Under the pieces are notes generated by a model, which was given only the letters and a program-made list of their open reading frames with translations, was not told where the DNA came from and ran no database searches. From contig JAEEOO010000020.1 of NCBI GenBank assembly GCA_016284315.1, positions 1 through 52,327 of the forward strand: DNA of 52,327 nt, in the 5' to 3' direction. The stretch comes from Lachnospiraceae bacterium. Lineage in GTDB: Bacteria; Bacillota; Clostridia; Lachnospirales; Lachnospiraceae. Of this stretch, positions 42,518 to 52,327 are shown in pieces; the stretch's first letter is position 1; every line of letters begins with the position of its first letter. The position numbers and the translations under genes were made by a program.

Positions 42518-45500
42518 TTACGAATCTAAGAATGCTTCAAATTCCTCGATCGTCATAAGTATCTCTCTTGCCTTTGTTCCGGATTCAGGTCCTACAACAC
42601 CTTCTTCGGAAAGGGAATCCATGATCCTTGCAGCTCTGTTAAATCCTATCTTTAACATACGCTGAAGATAACCGATGGAACACTTACCACTGTTGATGAT
42701 GCATCTTCCTGCTTCCGCAAAAAGTTCATCTCTTCCGTCACCGTCATCCGATGAAGAAGATCTTGAACCGCCATCCTTTGAATCTGATGAGCTTTCAAGA
42801 GAATCAATATTGACACCGACTCTTTCGGCAAAATCATTCCTAAGTCTCTGATCCTTTAAGAAATCAACAACTTTGGATACTTCCTCGTCGGAAACAAATG
42901 CACCCTGTACACGCTCGGGCTTAGGTTTACCCTGGGGATAGAAAAGCATGTCTCCTTTTCCAAGAAGCTTCTCAGCACCCACCGAGTCAAGAATAGTTCT
43001 TGAGTCAACACCACTGGACACTGCAAACGCCATACGGCTGGGCATGTTAGCTTTGATAAGACCGGTAATGACATCAACAGAAGGTCTTTGAGTTGCAACA
43101 ACCAAGTGAATACCACAGGCTCTAGCAAGCTGTGCCAAACGGCAGATAGCTTCCTCCACTTCTTTTCCGCAAACCATCATAAGATCCGCAAGCTCGTCGA
43201 TGATGATAACAATCTTGGGAAGTTTGAAGTGGCTTATTCCGCCAAGCTGAGCTTCATTAAGTTCGTTTTCACTCATGGCTGAAACCTTATCGTTGTATCC
43301 CTTAAGGTCTCTTACACCAAGATCGGCAAACTTCTTGTATCTGTCTTCCATCTCCTTAACACCCCAAGCAAGAGCTGCTGAAGCCTTCTTGGGATCGGTT
43401 ACAACAGGAAGCATAAGGTGAGGAATTCCGTTATACACGGAAAGTTCTACTACCTTGGGATCGATCATGATCATCTGAACTTCCTCGGGAGTGGCTTTAT
43501 ATATAAGGCTCATGATAAGGGTATTGATACATACCGATTTACCAGAACCGGTAGCGCCTGCGATAAGTACGTGAGGCATCTTTCCGATATCCGTCACGAT
43601 AACATCACCACCGATGTTTTTACCAACTGCAAAACTTAAGGTTGAGCCCGCTTCTTTAAAGTCTCTGCTTTCAAAAAGCTCTCTTAAGGTAACCATTGAT
43701 GTTTCCTTATTGGGAACTTCAATGCCGACGGCAGACTTTCCGGGAATGGGGGCCTCGATCCTTATATCAGCACTTGCAAGACTGAGCTTAATGTCATCAG
43801 CAAGTCCAAGGATCTTTGAAACCTTTGTTCCGGGTTCGAGAGTCATCTCATACCTTGTTACGGAAGGACCCTGAACAGCCTCGGTTATTTCTACATTTAC
43901 ACCGAAATTATGAAGGGTGTTCTGAAGGTTCTTCTTTGTCTCTTCAAGCTCATAAGAATTCTTTCTTCCGCTTCTGCTTCCCGGATTGAGAAGACTGATG
44001 GGAGGAAATCTGTAAGGTCTGTTGGAATATGCAGGAGCAGGCTTAGGTGCGGGAGCCTGTGCGGTTTCATCCCTAAGAGAAGCCTTAGGCCTGTCATAAG
44101 AAGTCAATTCACTTCTGTCCAAGGCCGGTGCTTTTTTCCTTGAGAATGAAGGAGTAGGCTCAACATAAGCAGCTTCAATATCAAGCTTTGTCTGCTCGTA
44201 AGTATCAACATTAACAGGATTGTTATGAACGGATTCTCTAAGAGCAGCAGCTCTTGCAGCGGCTTCTCTTTCAGCCTTTAATCGCTCACGCTCCTGCGCT
44301 TCTCTGGTGCTTCTTTCATATGTTGAGAGAATATCATCGTCATTATTAGAGAGAATATTCTCGTCGTCATTGTAGTAATCTACCTGGCCGGCATCATTAC
44401 TTCCGTCCATAGAACCGAATTCATCGGTAACTTCCACATTATGAGAGGATCTGATGGGCTGTTTTTCAAAATTGAAAACAGGACGACCATACATATCAAC
44501 AATGGTCTCGCCGTTCTGAATTTTGAGTCTTCTGATCTGCTCTTCTTCGGAAAGCTGCTCGGGATACTGCTCACCGTTATCCTCATAGTAGCCATCTGAA
44601 TAACCGTTGTCATCAGAATAGTTTTGATCGTAATTGGGATCATACTGATCAGAGTAATAACCATTGTCATTATTCTGAGGATAATTAACATCAGCATCCA
44701 TATAAGTAACTTCATGGATGTCCTGAACCTTTTGATTGCCGAATACAGCACCGGGAATGCTTTCGGGAGGTGCAACCTGTAAAATAGACTCATTCTCCCT
44801 AGCTTCCTGATGAAGTTTTCTGTCTTCGGCATGCTTTTCCATGGAAGCCTGTAACTTTGACTTCATGGATTCCCTAATATTAGGTTTGTATCCGGTATTG
44901 AGTTCAGGTGCTGCAGGAAGAACAGGCATATCAACATAAGTGCCTTCCTCAAAAAGAGGAGCCTGTGCATCTGTCTGTCTTAATTTATCTCTGACATTGA
45001 GAGCTTTTTCAGGAGTCTCACCGGGCATAGCAATCGCGCCGGACTGAGCTCTCTTATCTTCAATAAGAGCTCTTTCCTGTCTCTCAAGCTCGCGCCTTTC
45101 TTTTCTCTCTTCATTCCACTGCTTTCCCTTTTCAGTGAATTCAGCGCCCTTAGAGTAAATCATGTTGATGAAGGATTTCTCAGTTAAGAGAATTAAGCAT
45201 ATGATTATTCCAAGGATAAGTAAAAGCACAAGACCTACATTTCCAAGAAAATGTTTAATGAGGTAAGCAATGCTTCCGGAAACAAGTCCTCCGCCGCATC
45301 TTCCTTTACTTCCAAGCTTATAGAGCTCTCCAAAGTTGTACTTTTCCATGCCCACAGCTGTCTTTTGAGCCATGTCACAAATAATACCCACAAGAAAATA
45401 CAAACCTATAACAGTCCAGAATTTTCTCATGGCAGATCTGTTACCGTTATTAGCACGGTAAAACAAAAGTGCAACTGCAGCAAAAACAGGCGTTACATAG

Positions 45501-45751
45501 GCTAAAAGCCCGAAAACGCCAAACATGAATCCGCTGATAGCATCGCCAACTTTGCCGATTATATGAAAATTACAAAGAAATAAGAACACCATAAGAGCGA
45601 TAAAAGCAATAGTACCGATCTCAACTTTCATCTCTCTTTCTTTTTCCTCACGAAGGGCTTCTTCAACAGGTGTTTCTCTGCGGGGTCTTGATGCACCGCT
45701 TCTTCCCTGTGAACCCTGTGTTCTTTTTCTGTTATTAGCTGATGAAGCCAT
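42518..45751 (-). CDS. ftsK: FtsK/SpoIIIE-family DNA translocase
   Basis: This membrane-anchored ATPase pumps chromosomal DNA across the division or sporulation septum. The 1077-residue protein has an N-terminal four-span membrane domain (about 45-200), a long acidic, Asn/Tyr/Asp-rich linker (about 330-600, for example [18 protein letters not shown]), the translocase motor with Walker [11 protein letters not shown] near 729 and Walker [14 protein letters not shown] near 850, and a C-terminal winged-helix gamma domain ([20 protein letters not shown]) that reads polar sequences. The length exceeds SpoIIIE of B. subtilis (787), because of the linker. GAGG precedes ATG. It starts 20 bp after a membrane protein gene. 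Confidence 0.94.
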   Translation of the reverse strand: MASSANNRKRTQGSQGRSGASRPRRETPVEEALREEKEREMKVEIGTIAFIALMVFLFLCNFHIIGKVGDAISGFMFGVFGLLAYVTPVFAAVALLFYRANNGNRSAMRKFWTVIGLYFLVGIICDMAQKTAVGMEKYNFGELYKLGSKGRCGGGLVSGSIAYLIKHFLGNVGLVLLLILGIIICLILLTEKSFINMIYSKGAEFTEKGKQWNEERKERRELERQERALIEDKRAQSGAIAMPGETPEKALNVRDKLRQTDAQAPLFEEGTYVDMPVLPAAPELNTGYKPNIRESMKSKLQASMEKHAEDRKLHQEARENESILQVAPPESIPGAVFGNQKVQDIHEVTYMDADVNYPQNNDNGYYSDQYDPNYDQNYSDDNGYSDGYYEDNGEQYPEQLSEEEQIRRLKIQNGETIVDMYGRPVFNFEKQPIRSSHNVEVTDEFGSMDGSNDAGQVDYYNDDENILSNNDDDILSTYERSTREAQERERLKAEREAAARAAALRESVHNNPVNVDTYEQTKLDIEAAYVEPTPSFSRKKAPALDRSELTSYDRPKASLRDETAQAPAPKPAPAYSNRPYRFPPISLLNPGSRSGRKNSYELEETKKNLQNTLHNFGVNVEITEAVQGPSVTRYEMTLEPGTKVSKILGLADDIKLSLASADIRIEAPIPGKSAVGIEVPNKETSMVTLRELFESRDFKEAGSTLSFAVGKNIGGDVIVTDIGKMPHVLIAGATGSGKSVCINTLIMSLIYKATPEEVQMIMIDPKVVELSVYNGIPHLMLPVVTDPKKASAALAWGVKEMEDRYKKFADLGVRDLKGYNDKVSAMSENELNEAQLGGISHFKLPKIVIIIDELADLMMVCGKEVEEAICRLAQLARACGIHLVVATQRPSVDVITGLIKANMPSRMAFAVSSGVDSRTILDSVGAEKLLGKGDMLFYPQGKPKPERVQGAFVSDEEVSKVVDFLKDQRLRNDFAERVGVNIDSLESSSDSKDGGSRSSSSDDGDGRDELFAEAGRCIINSGKCSIGYLQRMLKIGFNRAARIMDSLSEEGVVGPESGTKAREILMTIEEFEAFLDS

Positions 45752-45771
45752 AAAAACTAATGCCTCACATT

Positions 45772-47193
45772 CTATATATCGTAATCTGCATCATCCGGAA
45801 CTTCGTAGTCATAATCCAAAGCTTTGCGCTCTTTTCGTTCCGGTATGGGGAGGGGATTTTCCAAAGGAACCGTGAATCCGGTTATTACTCCAAGATCTAC
45901 AGGTTTATTAATATTTTCAGATTCATTAGTATCCTGAATTTTTCCCTGCTCCGGTTCTTCTTGTGTAAGCTCTTCCTGCTCAGGTTCTTCTTGTATAAGC
46001 TCTTCCTGCTCAGGTTCTTCTTGTTCAGGTATAACCGTCGGTTCAGTTCTAAACAAAAGATTCTCAATACTTGCTCCGGCAAGAGCAGCAAGAAGAATAA
46101 AAGCAAATATTCCTTTGCCATATTGAATATGTGAAAAACCAAGCATATTCAAAATAGCATTACCAAGAAGGATCAATAAAGTGCAAACACCGGGATCTTT
46201 ATACTTTTGAAGAAATCCGGCAGGAATTCCAAGTATAAGAAATGCTCCGATGATACCACCGGATACAAGATCGATATTTCTTGTAACGGAGATCCTGGTC
46301 TCCATGATGCCGAAATTCTGCACCGTGGTAGTCACCATATCAAGATAGCCTACTTTAGCTATCATTGAATATAAGAATACGGTAGCGGCAAATCCCACAA
46401 GACCGGAAAAGATCCAGATAAACATATTAACGATCCTGAAGCTTATCTGATATGACTCCTTGATCTCATATTTACTGTTTCCCGCTTTAATTTCTCTTCC
46501 GGGAATAAAGAACATGGGAAGTACCAAAAGAAATGCTGCTCCGCTTTTATCCGTAGCTATCGAGGCTCCCATAAACAATCCCGCAAAAAGGGATTGAGGA
46601 ACTTTAACATCTTCAGAGGGAAAGATCTCATTGATAAATAAATAGGTCAAGACCATAAGAACAAGAGATATTACTTCTTCTCCCCCTAAGAGATCCTCAT
46701 TGGATATATATGGACTGATCATGATAAATACCGATGCAAAAACGGCAGGTATGTTACCAATTGACTTTTTGATCCCAAAAAACATTGCAACGGAAAGTAA
46801 AATACAAATAACAGTACCTAGGATCAGTCTGCTTCCATCGCTGTTTTCAAATCCATAAAAGAAAATATTTCTTAATCTCAGAAAGCTTCCGAGAATAACC
46901 GAAAGTCCAAAAAGCAAATAGCATACAGTGTTAAAAACTCTGCTCGGCTGCTTTTCGGTAAGAAGAACCATTGGTGATGCTTTAACAACCTCATCATCTT
47001 TACGCTCCCTGGTTCCGATGATCTCGAAAGCTACGCAAAGTACAAATAAAGCAAGTACAAATAGAAGTCCAAATCCTGCATCCAGGTAAAATGATCCGGC
47101 GATATTTGAGAAAACAACGGCACCAAAAGCAAGCGCCATAACGCTGTACAAAACCCAGATTAAATTGCTGAAATTAGTCTTCTTTACTATCAT
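45772..47193 (-). CDS. Polytopic membrane protein, possibly linked to the adjacent GT2 glycosyltransferase
   Basis: The 473-residue protein has an estimated nine to eleven membrane spans in the first 380 residues, a [22 protein letters not shown] segment, and a soluble acidic C-terminal tail with a tandem ten-residue repeat (EEPEQEEL(I/T)Q, 2.7 copies). The shape recalls GT39/GtrC-like membrane glycosyltransferases that use a lipid-linked sugar made by the adjacent GT2 protein, but clear catalytic motifs are not visible, so the role is inferred. The ATG at 47193 (AAGG nine bases upstream) overlaps the end of the GT2 gene by 20 bases, indicating coupled translation. Confidence 0.6.
   Translation of the reverse strand: MIVKKTNFSNLIWVLYSVMALAFGAVVFSNIAGSFYLDAGFGLLFVLALFVLCVAFEIIGTRERKDDEVVKASPMVLLTEKQPSRVFNTVCYLLFGLSVILGSFLRLRNIFFYGFENSDGSRLILGTVICILLSVAMFFGIKKSIGNIPAVFASVFIMISPYISNEDLLGGEEVISLVLMVLTYLFINEIFPSEDVKVPQSLFAGLFMGASIATDKSGAAFLLVLPMFFIPGREIKAGNSKYEIKESYQISFRIVNMFIWIFSGLVGFAATVFLYSMIAKVGYLDMVTTTVQNFGIMETRISVTRNIDLVSGGIIGAFLILGIPAGFLQKYKDPGVCTLLILLGNAILNMLGFSHIQYGKGIFAFILLAALAGASIENLLFRTEPTVIPEQEEPEQEELIQEEPEQEELTQEEPEQGKIQDTNESENINKPVDLGVITGFTVPLENPLPIPERKERKALDYDYEVPDDADYDI
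45945..46024 (-). repeat. 30-bp tandem repeat (2.7 copies) inside the membrane protein gene
   Basis: Units at 45945-45974 and 45975-46004 differ at two positions, with a partial third (46005-46024). Each encodes ten residues of the acidic tail. The 30-bp period keeps the frame if the copy number changes. Confidence 0.85.
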
Positions 47194-48136
47194 CTGAAAG
47201 TACCTTTTCAATGTTATAGCGAGGTCTCTGTTTAACCTCAGTATATACCTTTCCTATGTACTGTCCGACAAGTCCTAATGAAATAAGCTGGATGCCGCCG
47301 ATAAACCAAATGGAAAGCATGAGTGATGTCCATCCGGGTTCAACTTGTCCTCTAAAGAACTGCACCAGTGAATAAATAGCAACACCCAATGCAATAACGA
47401 GCATTGCCACACCCATTCCGAGGATCATATTGATAGGCTTAATACTGAAGGATGAAATACCGTTAAAAGCAAGGGCAAGCATCTTCTTAAGGGGATACTT
47501 TGATTCTCCTGCAGCTCTCTCAAGTCTCTCATAATAAACACAATCAGTCTTGTACCCAAGAAGTGGAATAATACCTCTGATAAAGAGGTTGGTCTCCTTA
47601 TACTCGGAAAAAGCCTGAACCGCACGCTGTGACATTAATCGGAAATCAGCATGGTTATATACTGTCTTAACACCCATACCGGACATGAGCTTGTAAAAGC
47701 CCTGAGCGGTAGTACGCTTAAAGAATGAATCGGTCTTACGGCTGCTTCTAACACCGTAAACAATATCGCAGCCCTCATGATACTTGTCGATCATCTCTTC
47801 GATAACATTGACATCGTCCTGAAGATCTGCATCGATTGAAACAGTAACATCACAAAAGTCTTTTGCGGTGATAAGTCCAGCTGTAAGGGCATACTGATGT
47901 CCCACATTACCTGCAAGTTTAACTCCGAAAACCTGAGTGGGGAACTTCTCGTGTTCTTCTTCAATAAGCTCCCATGTTCTGTCTTTACTTCCGTCATTTA
48001 CGAACATGACGAAGCTGTCTTTGGAAATCTTTCCCTTTGCAACAAGATCATCAAGAACTCCGCGAAGCGCGGGAGCTGAAATAGGGAATACTTCCTCTTC
48101 GTTATAACAAGGTACTACAATGCCTAACCTGTCCAT
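47174..48136 (-). CDS. GT2-family membrane glycosyltransferase (GtrB/DPM1-like)
   Basis: The 320-residue protein should transfer a sugar from a nucleotide donor to undecaprenyl phosphate. The GT2 domain has GIVVPCYNEEEV near 5-16, the DxD-type SIDADLQDD near 100-108, and GVRSSRKTDSFFKR near 128; two C-terminal membrane spans (about 234-256 and 266-290) are typical of GtrB-like enzymes. The GLVGQYIGKVYTEVKQRP end is the family form. GGAGG precedes ATG. It heads the GT2 - membrane protein pair and may feed it with lipid-linked sugar. The upstream region has an 8-bp inverted repeat after yebC. Confidence 0.9.
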   Translation of the reverse strand: MDRLGIVVPCYNEEEVFPISAPALRGVLDDLVAKGKISKDSFVMFVNDGSKDRTWELIEEEHEKFPTQVFGVKLAGNVGHQYALTAGLITAKDFCDVTVSIDADLQDDVNVIEEMIDKYHEGCDIVYGVRSSRKTDSFFKRTTAQGFYKLMSGMGVKTVYNHADFRLMSQRAVQAFSEYKETNLFIRGIIPLLGYKTDCVYYERLERAAGESKYPLKKMLALAFNGISSFSIKPINMILGMGVAMLVIALGVAIYSLVQFFRGQVEPGWTSLMLSIWFIGGIQLISLGLVGQYIGKVYTEVKQRPRYNIEKVLSDDSKED

Positions 48137-48183
48137 AACCCCTCCAAAATACCAAAAATTTTATTACTTATAAACACAAAGCG

Positions 48184-48216
48184 AGCACCATGCCCAAAAA
48201 ATATGAGAATGGTGCT
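48184..48216 (-). terminator. Inverted repeat after yebC, weak terminator candidate
   Basis: AGCACCAT and ATGGTGCT (48184-48191, 48209-48216) are 8-bp perfect inverted copies with a 17-nt loop. It lies 14 bp after the yebC stop but has no good T-tract, so termination is uncertain. Confidence 0.4.
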
Positions 48217-48229
48217 GAAACCTTAAATA

Positions 48230-48964
48230 TTACTCGTCCCAGTTGTGATATACAGCCTGTACATCATCATCGTCATCAAGGAGATCCAGAGTTCTCTGAA
48301 GACTCTTGACGGCATCCTCATCGGTAAGGGTAACGTAGTTCTGAGGGATCATGGTGATCTCTGCGCTGAGCATGGGAACCTTTGCAGCCTCAAGTGCTTT
48401 TCTTACTTCCTCAAATACTGCCTCATCGGGAGCTGTAAGAACTTCGTAGCTGTCATCTTCTGCAGCAAAGTCATCAGCACCGGAATCAAGAGCGAGCATC
48501 ATAAGGTCATCCTCTTCCATGTCACACTCTTCTTTATCGATGATGATCTGACCCTTTTTATCAAACATGTAGGATACGCATCCCTGAGTACCAACACTTC
48601 CGTTTCCCTTTGTAAATGCGCTTCTAACGTTTGCAGCGGTACGATTCTTGTTATCGGTAAGAGCATCTACAATAATAGCGATACCGTTAGGTCCGTATCC
48701 TTCGTAAGTAACATACTCGTAATTAACTCCGCTTCCTTCGCCGGCAGCCTTCTTGATACCTCTTTCAATGGTATCGTTGGGCATATTGTTTGCCTTTGCC
48801 TTAGCTATAACGGTAGCAAGCTTAAAGTTGTTTGAGGGATCGGGACCACCCTCTTTAACTGCAACTGCGATCTCACGACCGATGATGGTAAAGATCTTTC
48901 CTTTTGCAGCATCATTCTTCTCTTTTTTATGCTTGATATTAGCAAATTTTGAATGTCCTGACAT
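48230..48964 (-). CDS. yebC: YebC/PmpR-family protein
   Basis: The 244-residue protein belongs to the YebC/PmpR/TACO1 family, described as a transcription regulator and, in more recent work, as a translation factor for hard-to-read codons. The start [16 protein letters not shown] is the family signature, followed by [37 protein letters not shown] near 103-121 and the C-terminal [14 protein letters not shown] end. GTTTAGGATTT precedes ATG, a weak ribosome binding site. It has its own promoter with a dyad over the -10 and is followed by an inverted repeat. Confidence 0.95.
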   Translation of the reverse strand: MSGHSKFANIKHKKEKNDAAKGKIFTIIGREIAVAVKEGGPDPSNNFKLATVIAKAKANNMPNDTIERGIKKAAGEGSGVNYEYVTYEGYGPNGIAIIVDALTDNKNRTAANVRSAFTKGNGSVGTQGCVSYMFDKKGQIIIDKEECDMEEDDLMMLALDSGADDFAAEDDSYEVLTAPDEAVFEEVRKALEAAKVPMLSAEITMIPQNYVTLTDEDAVKSLQRTLDLLDDDDDVQAVYHNWDE

Positions 48965-48995
48965 AATAAATCCTAAACCTTTCTAATTTAAACAC

Positions 48996-49034
48996 ATTTG
49001 ATAAAATTATATCAAATAGGTGTATTTTCATCAA
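48996..49034 (-). promoter_or_regulatory. yebC promoter with a palindrome covering the -10
   Basis: On the minus strand -35 TTGATG (49029-49034) and -10 TATAAT (49006-49011) are 17 bp apart. ATTTGATA (48996-49003) and TATCAAAT (49010-49017) are perfect 8-bp inverted copies 6 bp apart, spanning the -10. The -35 shares bases with the stop codon of the lipid-kinase gene. Confidence 0.65.
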
Positions 49035-49882
49035 GTATTGACCTCGTACTCAGACACGTTAAGAACGGTCTCGCCGTCGATCTGCAGAGCGCAGGGTCTG
49101 TCAAATGCAACCTTTACTTTATTGCCTGAATAGATGGATACAACCTTCTCATTCTTAACATGCTCTCCCTTGAAAATATTAGGGAAAACAATAAGAGCCT
49201 TTAAGGCAGATCCGGTCTTGTAGGTCATGACTGAAACTTTCTTCTCGGGGTCGTTTCTGTCCTGCTTGGGGCAGGCCATCATACCGCCTCCGTAGAATCT
49301 ACCCTTCATAGTGGGAACAAGCCAGGTCTTATTGGCGATAAATTTCTTATCATCAACCGTAACGGATGCGGTTACAGGCTTGAAGTGGAACAGAATCCCC
49401 TTAATAGCAATTCCGGTGTAATTAACAGGCTTATTGGATTTCTCCTTCTGCTGATCACCGACCTCGCAGCAATAACCATCGATTCCGTATCCGATTCCGT
49501 TGATAAACTTGGAAGTCTTACCGTTAATGGTTACTGTAGGAAGATTTACAAAGTACTTCTGAACATCCTGAAGGATATTCTCGCGGTCAACCTCAAGATC
49601 TCTTAAAAAGTCATTTCCTGTTCCTGCCGCAAAATAATCCAAGGGCCTCTTAAGTGTCTCTTCACTGACATGATTGATATAGTAGTTAAGAGTCCCGTCT
49701 CCTCCGCAGAGAACAACTTTTGTCTCTGCGGGAAGACTGTTCATGTACGCATCTAAATCTTCAATATCGGTGGCATCCTGAAATACCAGCTCATGATCGG
49801 TTAAGATCTCTTTTATTTTCAAGGATTCTTCATAACCTCTTCCATTGTTTGCCTTACGATTGTAAAGAATTCTGTACTCCAT
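49031..49882 (-). CDS. Diacylglycerol/lipid kinase family protein (DagK/YegS-like)
   Basis: These kinases phosphorylate diacylglycerol or related lipids at the membrane with ATP. The 283-residue protein has the nucleotide-binding GGDGTLNYYINHV near 60-72 and AAGTGNDFLRDL near 85, the conserved GIGYGIDGYCCEVG near 130, and a C-terminal beta-sandwich (VKVAFDRPCALQIDGE near 258-273). The length (283) fits the DagK catalytic family. GGAGG precedes ATG. It follows alaS by 35 bp. The exact lipid substrate cannot be deduced. Confidence 0.93.
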   Translation of the reverse strand: MEYRILYNRKANNGRGYEESLKIKEILTDHELVFQDATDIEDLDAYMNSLPAETKVVLCGGDGTLNYYINHVSEETLKRPLDYFAAGTGNDFLRDLEVDRENILQDVQKYFVNLPTVTINGKTSKFINGIGYGIDGYCCEVGDQQKEKSNKPVNYTGIAIKGILFHFKPVTASVTVDDKKFIANKTWLVPTMKGRFYGGGMMACPKQDRNDPEKKVSVMTYKTGSALKALIVFPNIFKGEHVKNEKVVSIYSGNKVKVAFDRPCALQIDGETVLNVSEYEVNT

Positions 49883-49917
49883 TTAATACCCTCCGTTTTC
49901 TTGTTATCCCCTATTTA

Positions 49918-52327
49918 TTAAAGCTGTCCTTCAAGAACTTTTGCTGCCTCTGCAACTGCGGCAGGTATACCTGCAGGATTCTTACCGCCGGCCTGTGCCA
50001 TATTGGGACGTCCACCGCCGCCACCGCCTACAAGTGCTGCGATTCCCTTAATAAGGTTACCTGCATGTGCTCCCTTTGAGACTGCACCGTCAGTAGCCAT
50101 GGCAACCATATTGACCTTACCGTCAGTCTCTGAAAGAAGTACTACAACGCCTTCACCGATCTTGGCCTTAAGCTGGTCGCCGAGGTCTCTAAGACCGTTC
50201 ATATCAACTCCTGCAACATCGGTAGCAAGAAGCTTAACGCCCTTAACTTCACAAACTTTATCCATTACATCGCCGAGAGCTTCCTTAGCAGCCTTAGACT
50301 TAAGAGATTCGTTCTCGCTCTTAAGTTCCTTAAGCTCTGCATTCATCTTCTCAAGTCTGTCAAGAAGAGTTGCGGGAGTAGCTTTTACAAGCTTAGCTGC
50401 ATCTTCAAGCTTGGTCTCAACGCTGTTAAAGTACTCAAGTACGTTAGTTCCGGTAATAGCTTCGATTCTTCTTGTTCCGGCTGCAACACCGCTCTCTGAA
50501 AGGATCTTGAAGCTCATGATCTCACCGGTTGAAGAAACATGGGTACCACCGCAGAGTTCCTTTGAGAAATCTCCCATGGAAACAACGCGAACGGACTCGC
50601 CGTATTTCTCACCGAAGAGTGCGGTAGCACCGCTCTTCTTTGCATCATCGATGCTCATAACTTCGGTTGAAACAGTTAAATTCTCAGCAATCTTCTCATT
50701 AACGATCTGCTCTACCTTCTTGATCTCATCAAGGGTAAGTGCCTGACCGTGTGAGAAGTCAAATCTTGTTCTGTCGGGATCCTGATATGAACCTGCCTGC
50801 TCAACATGATCTCCGAGGACCTCTCTTAAAGCGCTCTGGAGAAGGTGGGTTGCTGAGTGGTTTCTGCAGGTCTTTGCACGGTTAACACTGCAAACCTTAA
50901 GAGTTGCCTTGTCACCGGTCTTTACTGATCCGCTTACAACTTTACCGATGTGACCGATGCGTCCGCCGGGGAGCTTAACAGTATCTACTACTTCGAACTT
51001 TCCGTTTGCGGTCTCGATAACACCAACATCACCCTTCTGACCACCCATGGTAGCATAGAAAGGAGTCTTTGCAACAATGATAGTTCCTTCAGCCCCTGCT
51101 TTAAGCTCATCTACAAGAGCATTCTCATCTGCCATAGCAAGAACACTGTCCTCGCTTACAAGACGATCATAACCGATGAACTCACTTACAACAGATGCAT
51201 CAAGCTTCTCAAAAACTGAAGTGCTCATGTTCATACGGCCGGAGAAATTCTGATTGCTTCTTGCAAGTTCCTTCTGCTGCTCCATAGCTTTCTTGAAGCC
51301 ATCTTCATCAACAGTAAGGCCTTCTTCTTCAGCCATCTCAAGAGTAAGCTCGTAAGGGAATCCGAAAGTATCGTAGAGATAAAATGCTTCCTTACCCTCA
51401 ACCTGCTTAGCACCTGAATTCTTCTTGGTATCAAGGATCTTTCTGAACTCCTTCATACCGTTCTCAAGAGTGCTCTCGAAACGGTTGATCTCCTTCTTGA
51501 GCTCTCCGAGGATATAATCCTTATTCTTTACAAGAAGGGGATATCCCTCGCTGTAAATATCATCAATATAAATACTTGCTACAGAAATAAGCTGTTCTGC
51601 GTTAAGTCCAAGGCTTCTGCCGTGACGAACCGCACGACGGATAAGACGTCTTAAGATGTATCCTGCACCGCTGTTGTCGGGAAGGAGCTTAGCCTCGTCA
51701 CCGATGAGCATTACGCTTGTTCTTAAGTGATCGGCAACGATACGCATTGAACGTGAATTCTTGTCATCAGCATCATACTTAAATCCTGAATACTCTTCAA
51801 TCTTAGCGATAACGGGAGCAAAAAGCTCTGTCTTATATACATCATCAATACCGTTAAGGAATGCAAAGTTTCTCTCAAGTCCCCATCCGGTATCAACATT
51901 CTTCTGCTTAAGAGGAGTAAGGCTGCCGTCATGATGCTTTTCATACTGCATGAATACGTCATTACCAACCTCGGTATATCTGCCGCAGTGGCATCCGGGC
52001 TTACAGTCGGGTCCACAGGGAGCTTTAGTCTCATCTATGAAGAACATCTCTGAGTCAGGTCCGCAAGGTCCGTACTCAAGTCCCCACCAGTTGTCCTCAG
52101 CAGGAAGGTAATAAACGTTCTCTTTCTTAAATCCTGAAGCGATACGGTACTGAGCACCCTCTTCATCTCTGGGAGCGTTCTCGTCACCTGCAAATACAGT
52201 AGCTGCAAGATGGTCGGCATCAAATCCGAAAACCTCGGTAAGAAGCTCGTAGCTCCACTTGCAACGATCCTCTTTGAAGTAATCTCCAAGGCTCCAGCTA
52301 CCCATCATCTCAAAGAAAGTAAGGTGA
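49918..52327 (-). CDS. alaS: Alanyl-tRNA synthetase (partial, 5' end outside the window)
   Basis: This class II enzyme charges tRNA-Ala and edits Ser/Gly-tRNA. About 802 codons are present; the reading frame runs to the right edge, with HLTFFE before the in-frame methionines, so the true start lies beyond 52327. Visible parts are the class II core (FEMMGSWSLGDYF), a Cys-rich insertion CGPDCKPGCHCG near the tRNA-charging core, GNDVFMQYE, the editing-domain zinc motifs HSATHLLQSALREVLGDH and CGGTH, and the Gly-rich C-Ala region GGGGGGRPNMAQAGG. The Cys cluster is a known feature of many clostridial AlaRS, probably a structural zinc site. Confidence 0.96.
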   Translation of the reverse strand, partial: HLTFFEMMGSWSLGDYFKEDRCKWSYELLTEVFGFDADHLAATVFAGDENAPRDEEGAQYRIASGFKKENVYYLPAEDNWWGLEYGPCGPDSEMFFIDETKAPCGPDCKPGCHCGRYTEVGNDVFMQYEKHHDGSLTPLKQKNVDTGWGLERNFAFLNGIDDVYKTELFAPVIAKIEEYSGFKYDADDKNSRSMRIVADHLRTSVMLIGDEAKLLPDNSGAGYILRRLIRRAVRHGRSLGLNAEQLISVASIYIDDIYSEGYPLLVKNKDYILGELKKEINRFESTLENGMKEFRKILDTKKNSGAKQVEGKEAFYLYDTFGFPYELTLEMAEEEGLTVDEDGFKKAMEQQKELARSNQNFSGRMNMSTSVFEKLDASVVSEFIGYDRLVSEDSVLAMADENALVDELKAGAEGTIIVAKTPFYATMGGQKGDVGVIETANGKFEVVDTVKLPGGRIGHIGKVVSGSVKTGDKATLKVCSVNRAKTCRNHSATHLLQSALREVLGDHVEQAGSYQDPDRTRFDFSHGQALTLDEIKKVEQIVNEKIAENLTVSTEVMSIDDAKKSGATALFGEKYGESVRVVSMGDFSKELCGGTHVSSTGEIMSFKILSESGVAAGTRRIEAITGTNVLEYFNSVETKLEDAAKLVKATPATLLDRLEKMNAELKELKSENESLKSKAAKEALGDVMDKVCEVKGVKLLATDVAGVDMNGLRDLGDQLKAKIGEGVVVLLSETDGKVNMVAMATDGAVSKGAHAGNLIKGIAALVGGGGGGRPNMAQAGGKNPAGIPAAVAEAAKVLEGQL

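Noticed and set aside
48245-48835. 196-codon open frame on the plus strand
   Set aside because: Antisense shadow of yebC; Ile/Cys-rich low-quality sequence without a start signal.
50003-50746. 247-codon open frame on the plus strand
   Set aside because: It is the antisense shadow of alaS, rich in Ser/Ala/Thr/Leu with no ribosome binding site; alaS motifs on the other strand are unambiguous.

Overview
The window is 52.3 kb of compact, moderately AT-rich chromosome, about 92-95% coding, almost all of it on the minus strand. The gene set points to an anaerobic Clostridia bacterium, most likely a Lachnospiraceae; the genus cannot be fixed from sequence alone. The signs are an NfnAB transhydrogenase next to Fhs and FolD, the Firmicutes order phoH - 7TM/HD protein - ybeY, a FtsK/SpoIIIE-type translocase, DUF1292 and DUF5662 proteins, strong GGAGG ribosome binding sites, several TTG starts, and a tRNA without encoded CCA. 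No phage, transposon, CRISPR array or rRNA was seen, and no gene-free stretch exceeds 300 bases.

Layout from left to right. 0-3.9 kb: a tRNA-Thr, an MscS channel, a GlgB-like protein that has lost its catalytic residues, and a divergent small unknown gene. 3.9-10.8 kb: amino-acid biosynthesis (serC-serA; leuB-ilvD-ilvB). 10.8-15.9 kb: yajC, the lactonase-vanY-tgt operon and divergent aroC. 15.9-20.1 kb: an operon led by a GlgX/isoamylase-like protein, also without its catalytic residues, followed by DUF5662, GNAT, a 77-residue protein and YbaK; a DUF1292 gene diverges from it. 20.1-33.5 kb: a UvrD-like helicase, gltX, proB-folate cycloligase-proA, two FAD oxidoreductases, a flippase-like membrane protein, ybeY, a degenerate PgpH-like protein and phoH. 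33.5-42.4 kb: nucleoside phosphorylase, nth, rlmH, nfnB, nfnA, a zinc-ribbon membrane protein, folD and fhs. 42.5-52.3 kb: ftsK, a membrane protein with a GT2 glycosyltransferase, yebC, a lipid-kinase-like gene and the 3' part of alaS.

Most of this is core metabolism and information processing: Ser, Ile/Val/Leu, Pro and chorismate synthesis; one-carbon folate with NADPH supply from Nfn; tRNA charging and modification; ribosome maturation; and envelope functions.

The unexpected part is three well-conserved full-length reading frames that keep their fold signatures but have lost catalytic residues. They are a branching-enzyme-like protein (1157..3352), a debranching-enzyme-like protein (17824..19629), and a 7TM/HD protein in the pgpH position (31302..32534). 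The first two mimic opposite steps of glycogen metabolism and each has unusual promoter architecture: a symmetric divergent promoter for one, an apparently leaderless transcript for the other. I infer a silenced-GH13 pair with a non-catalytic role such as alpha-glucan sensing or scaffolding. A second novelty is a GC-rich, roughly 33-bp repeat found as a doublet at two convergent gene ends, one copy of which supplies the final codons of the helicase gene.
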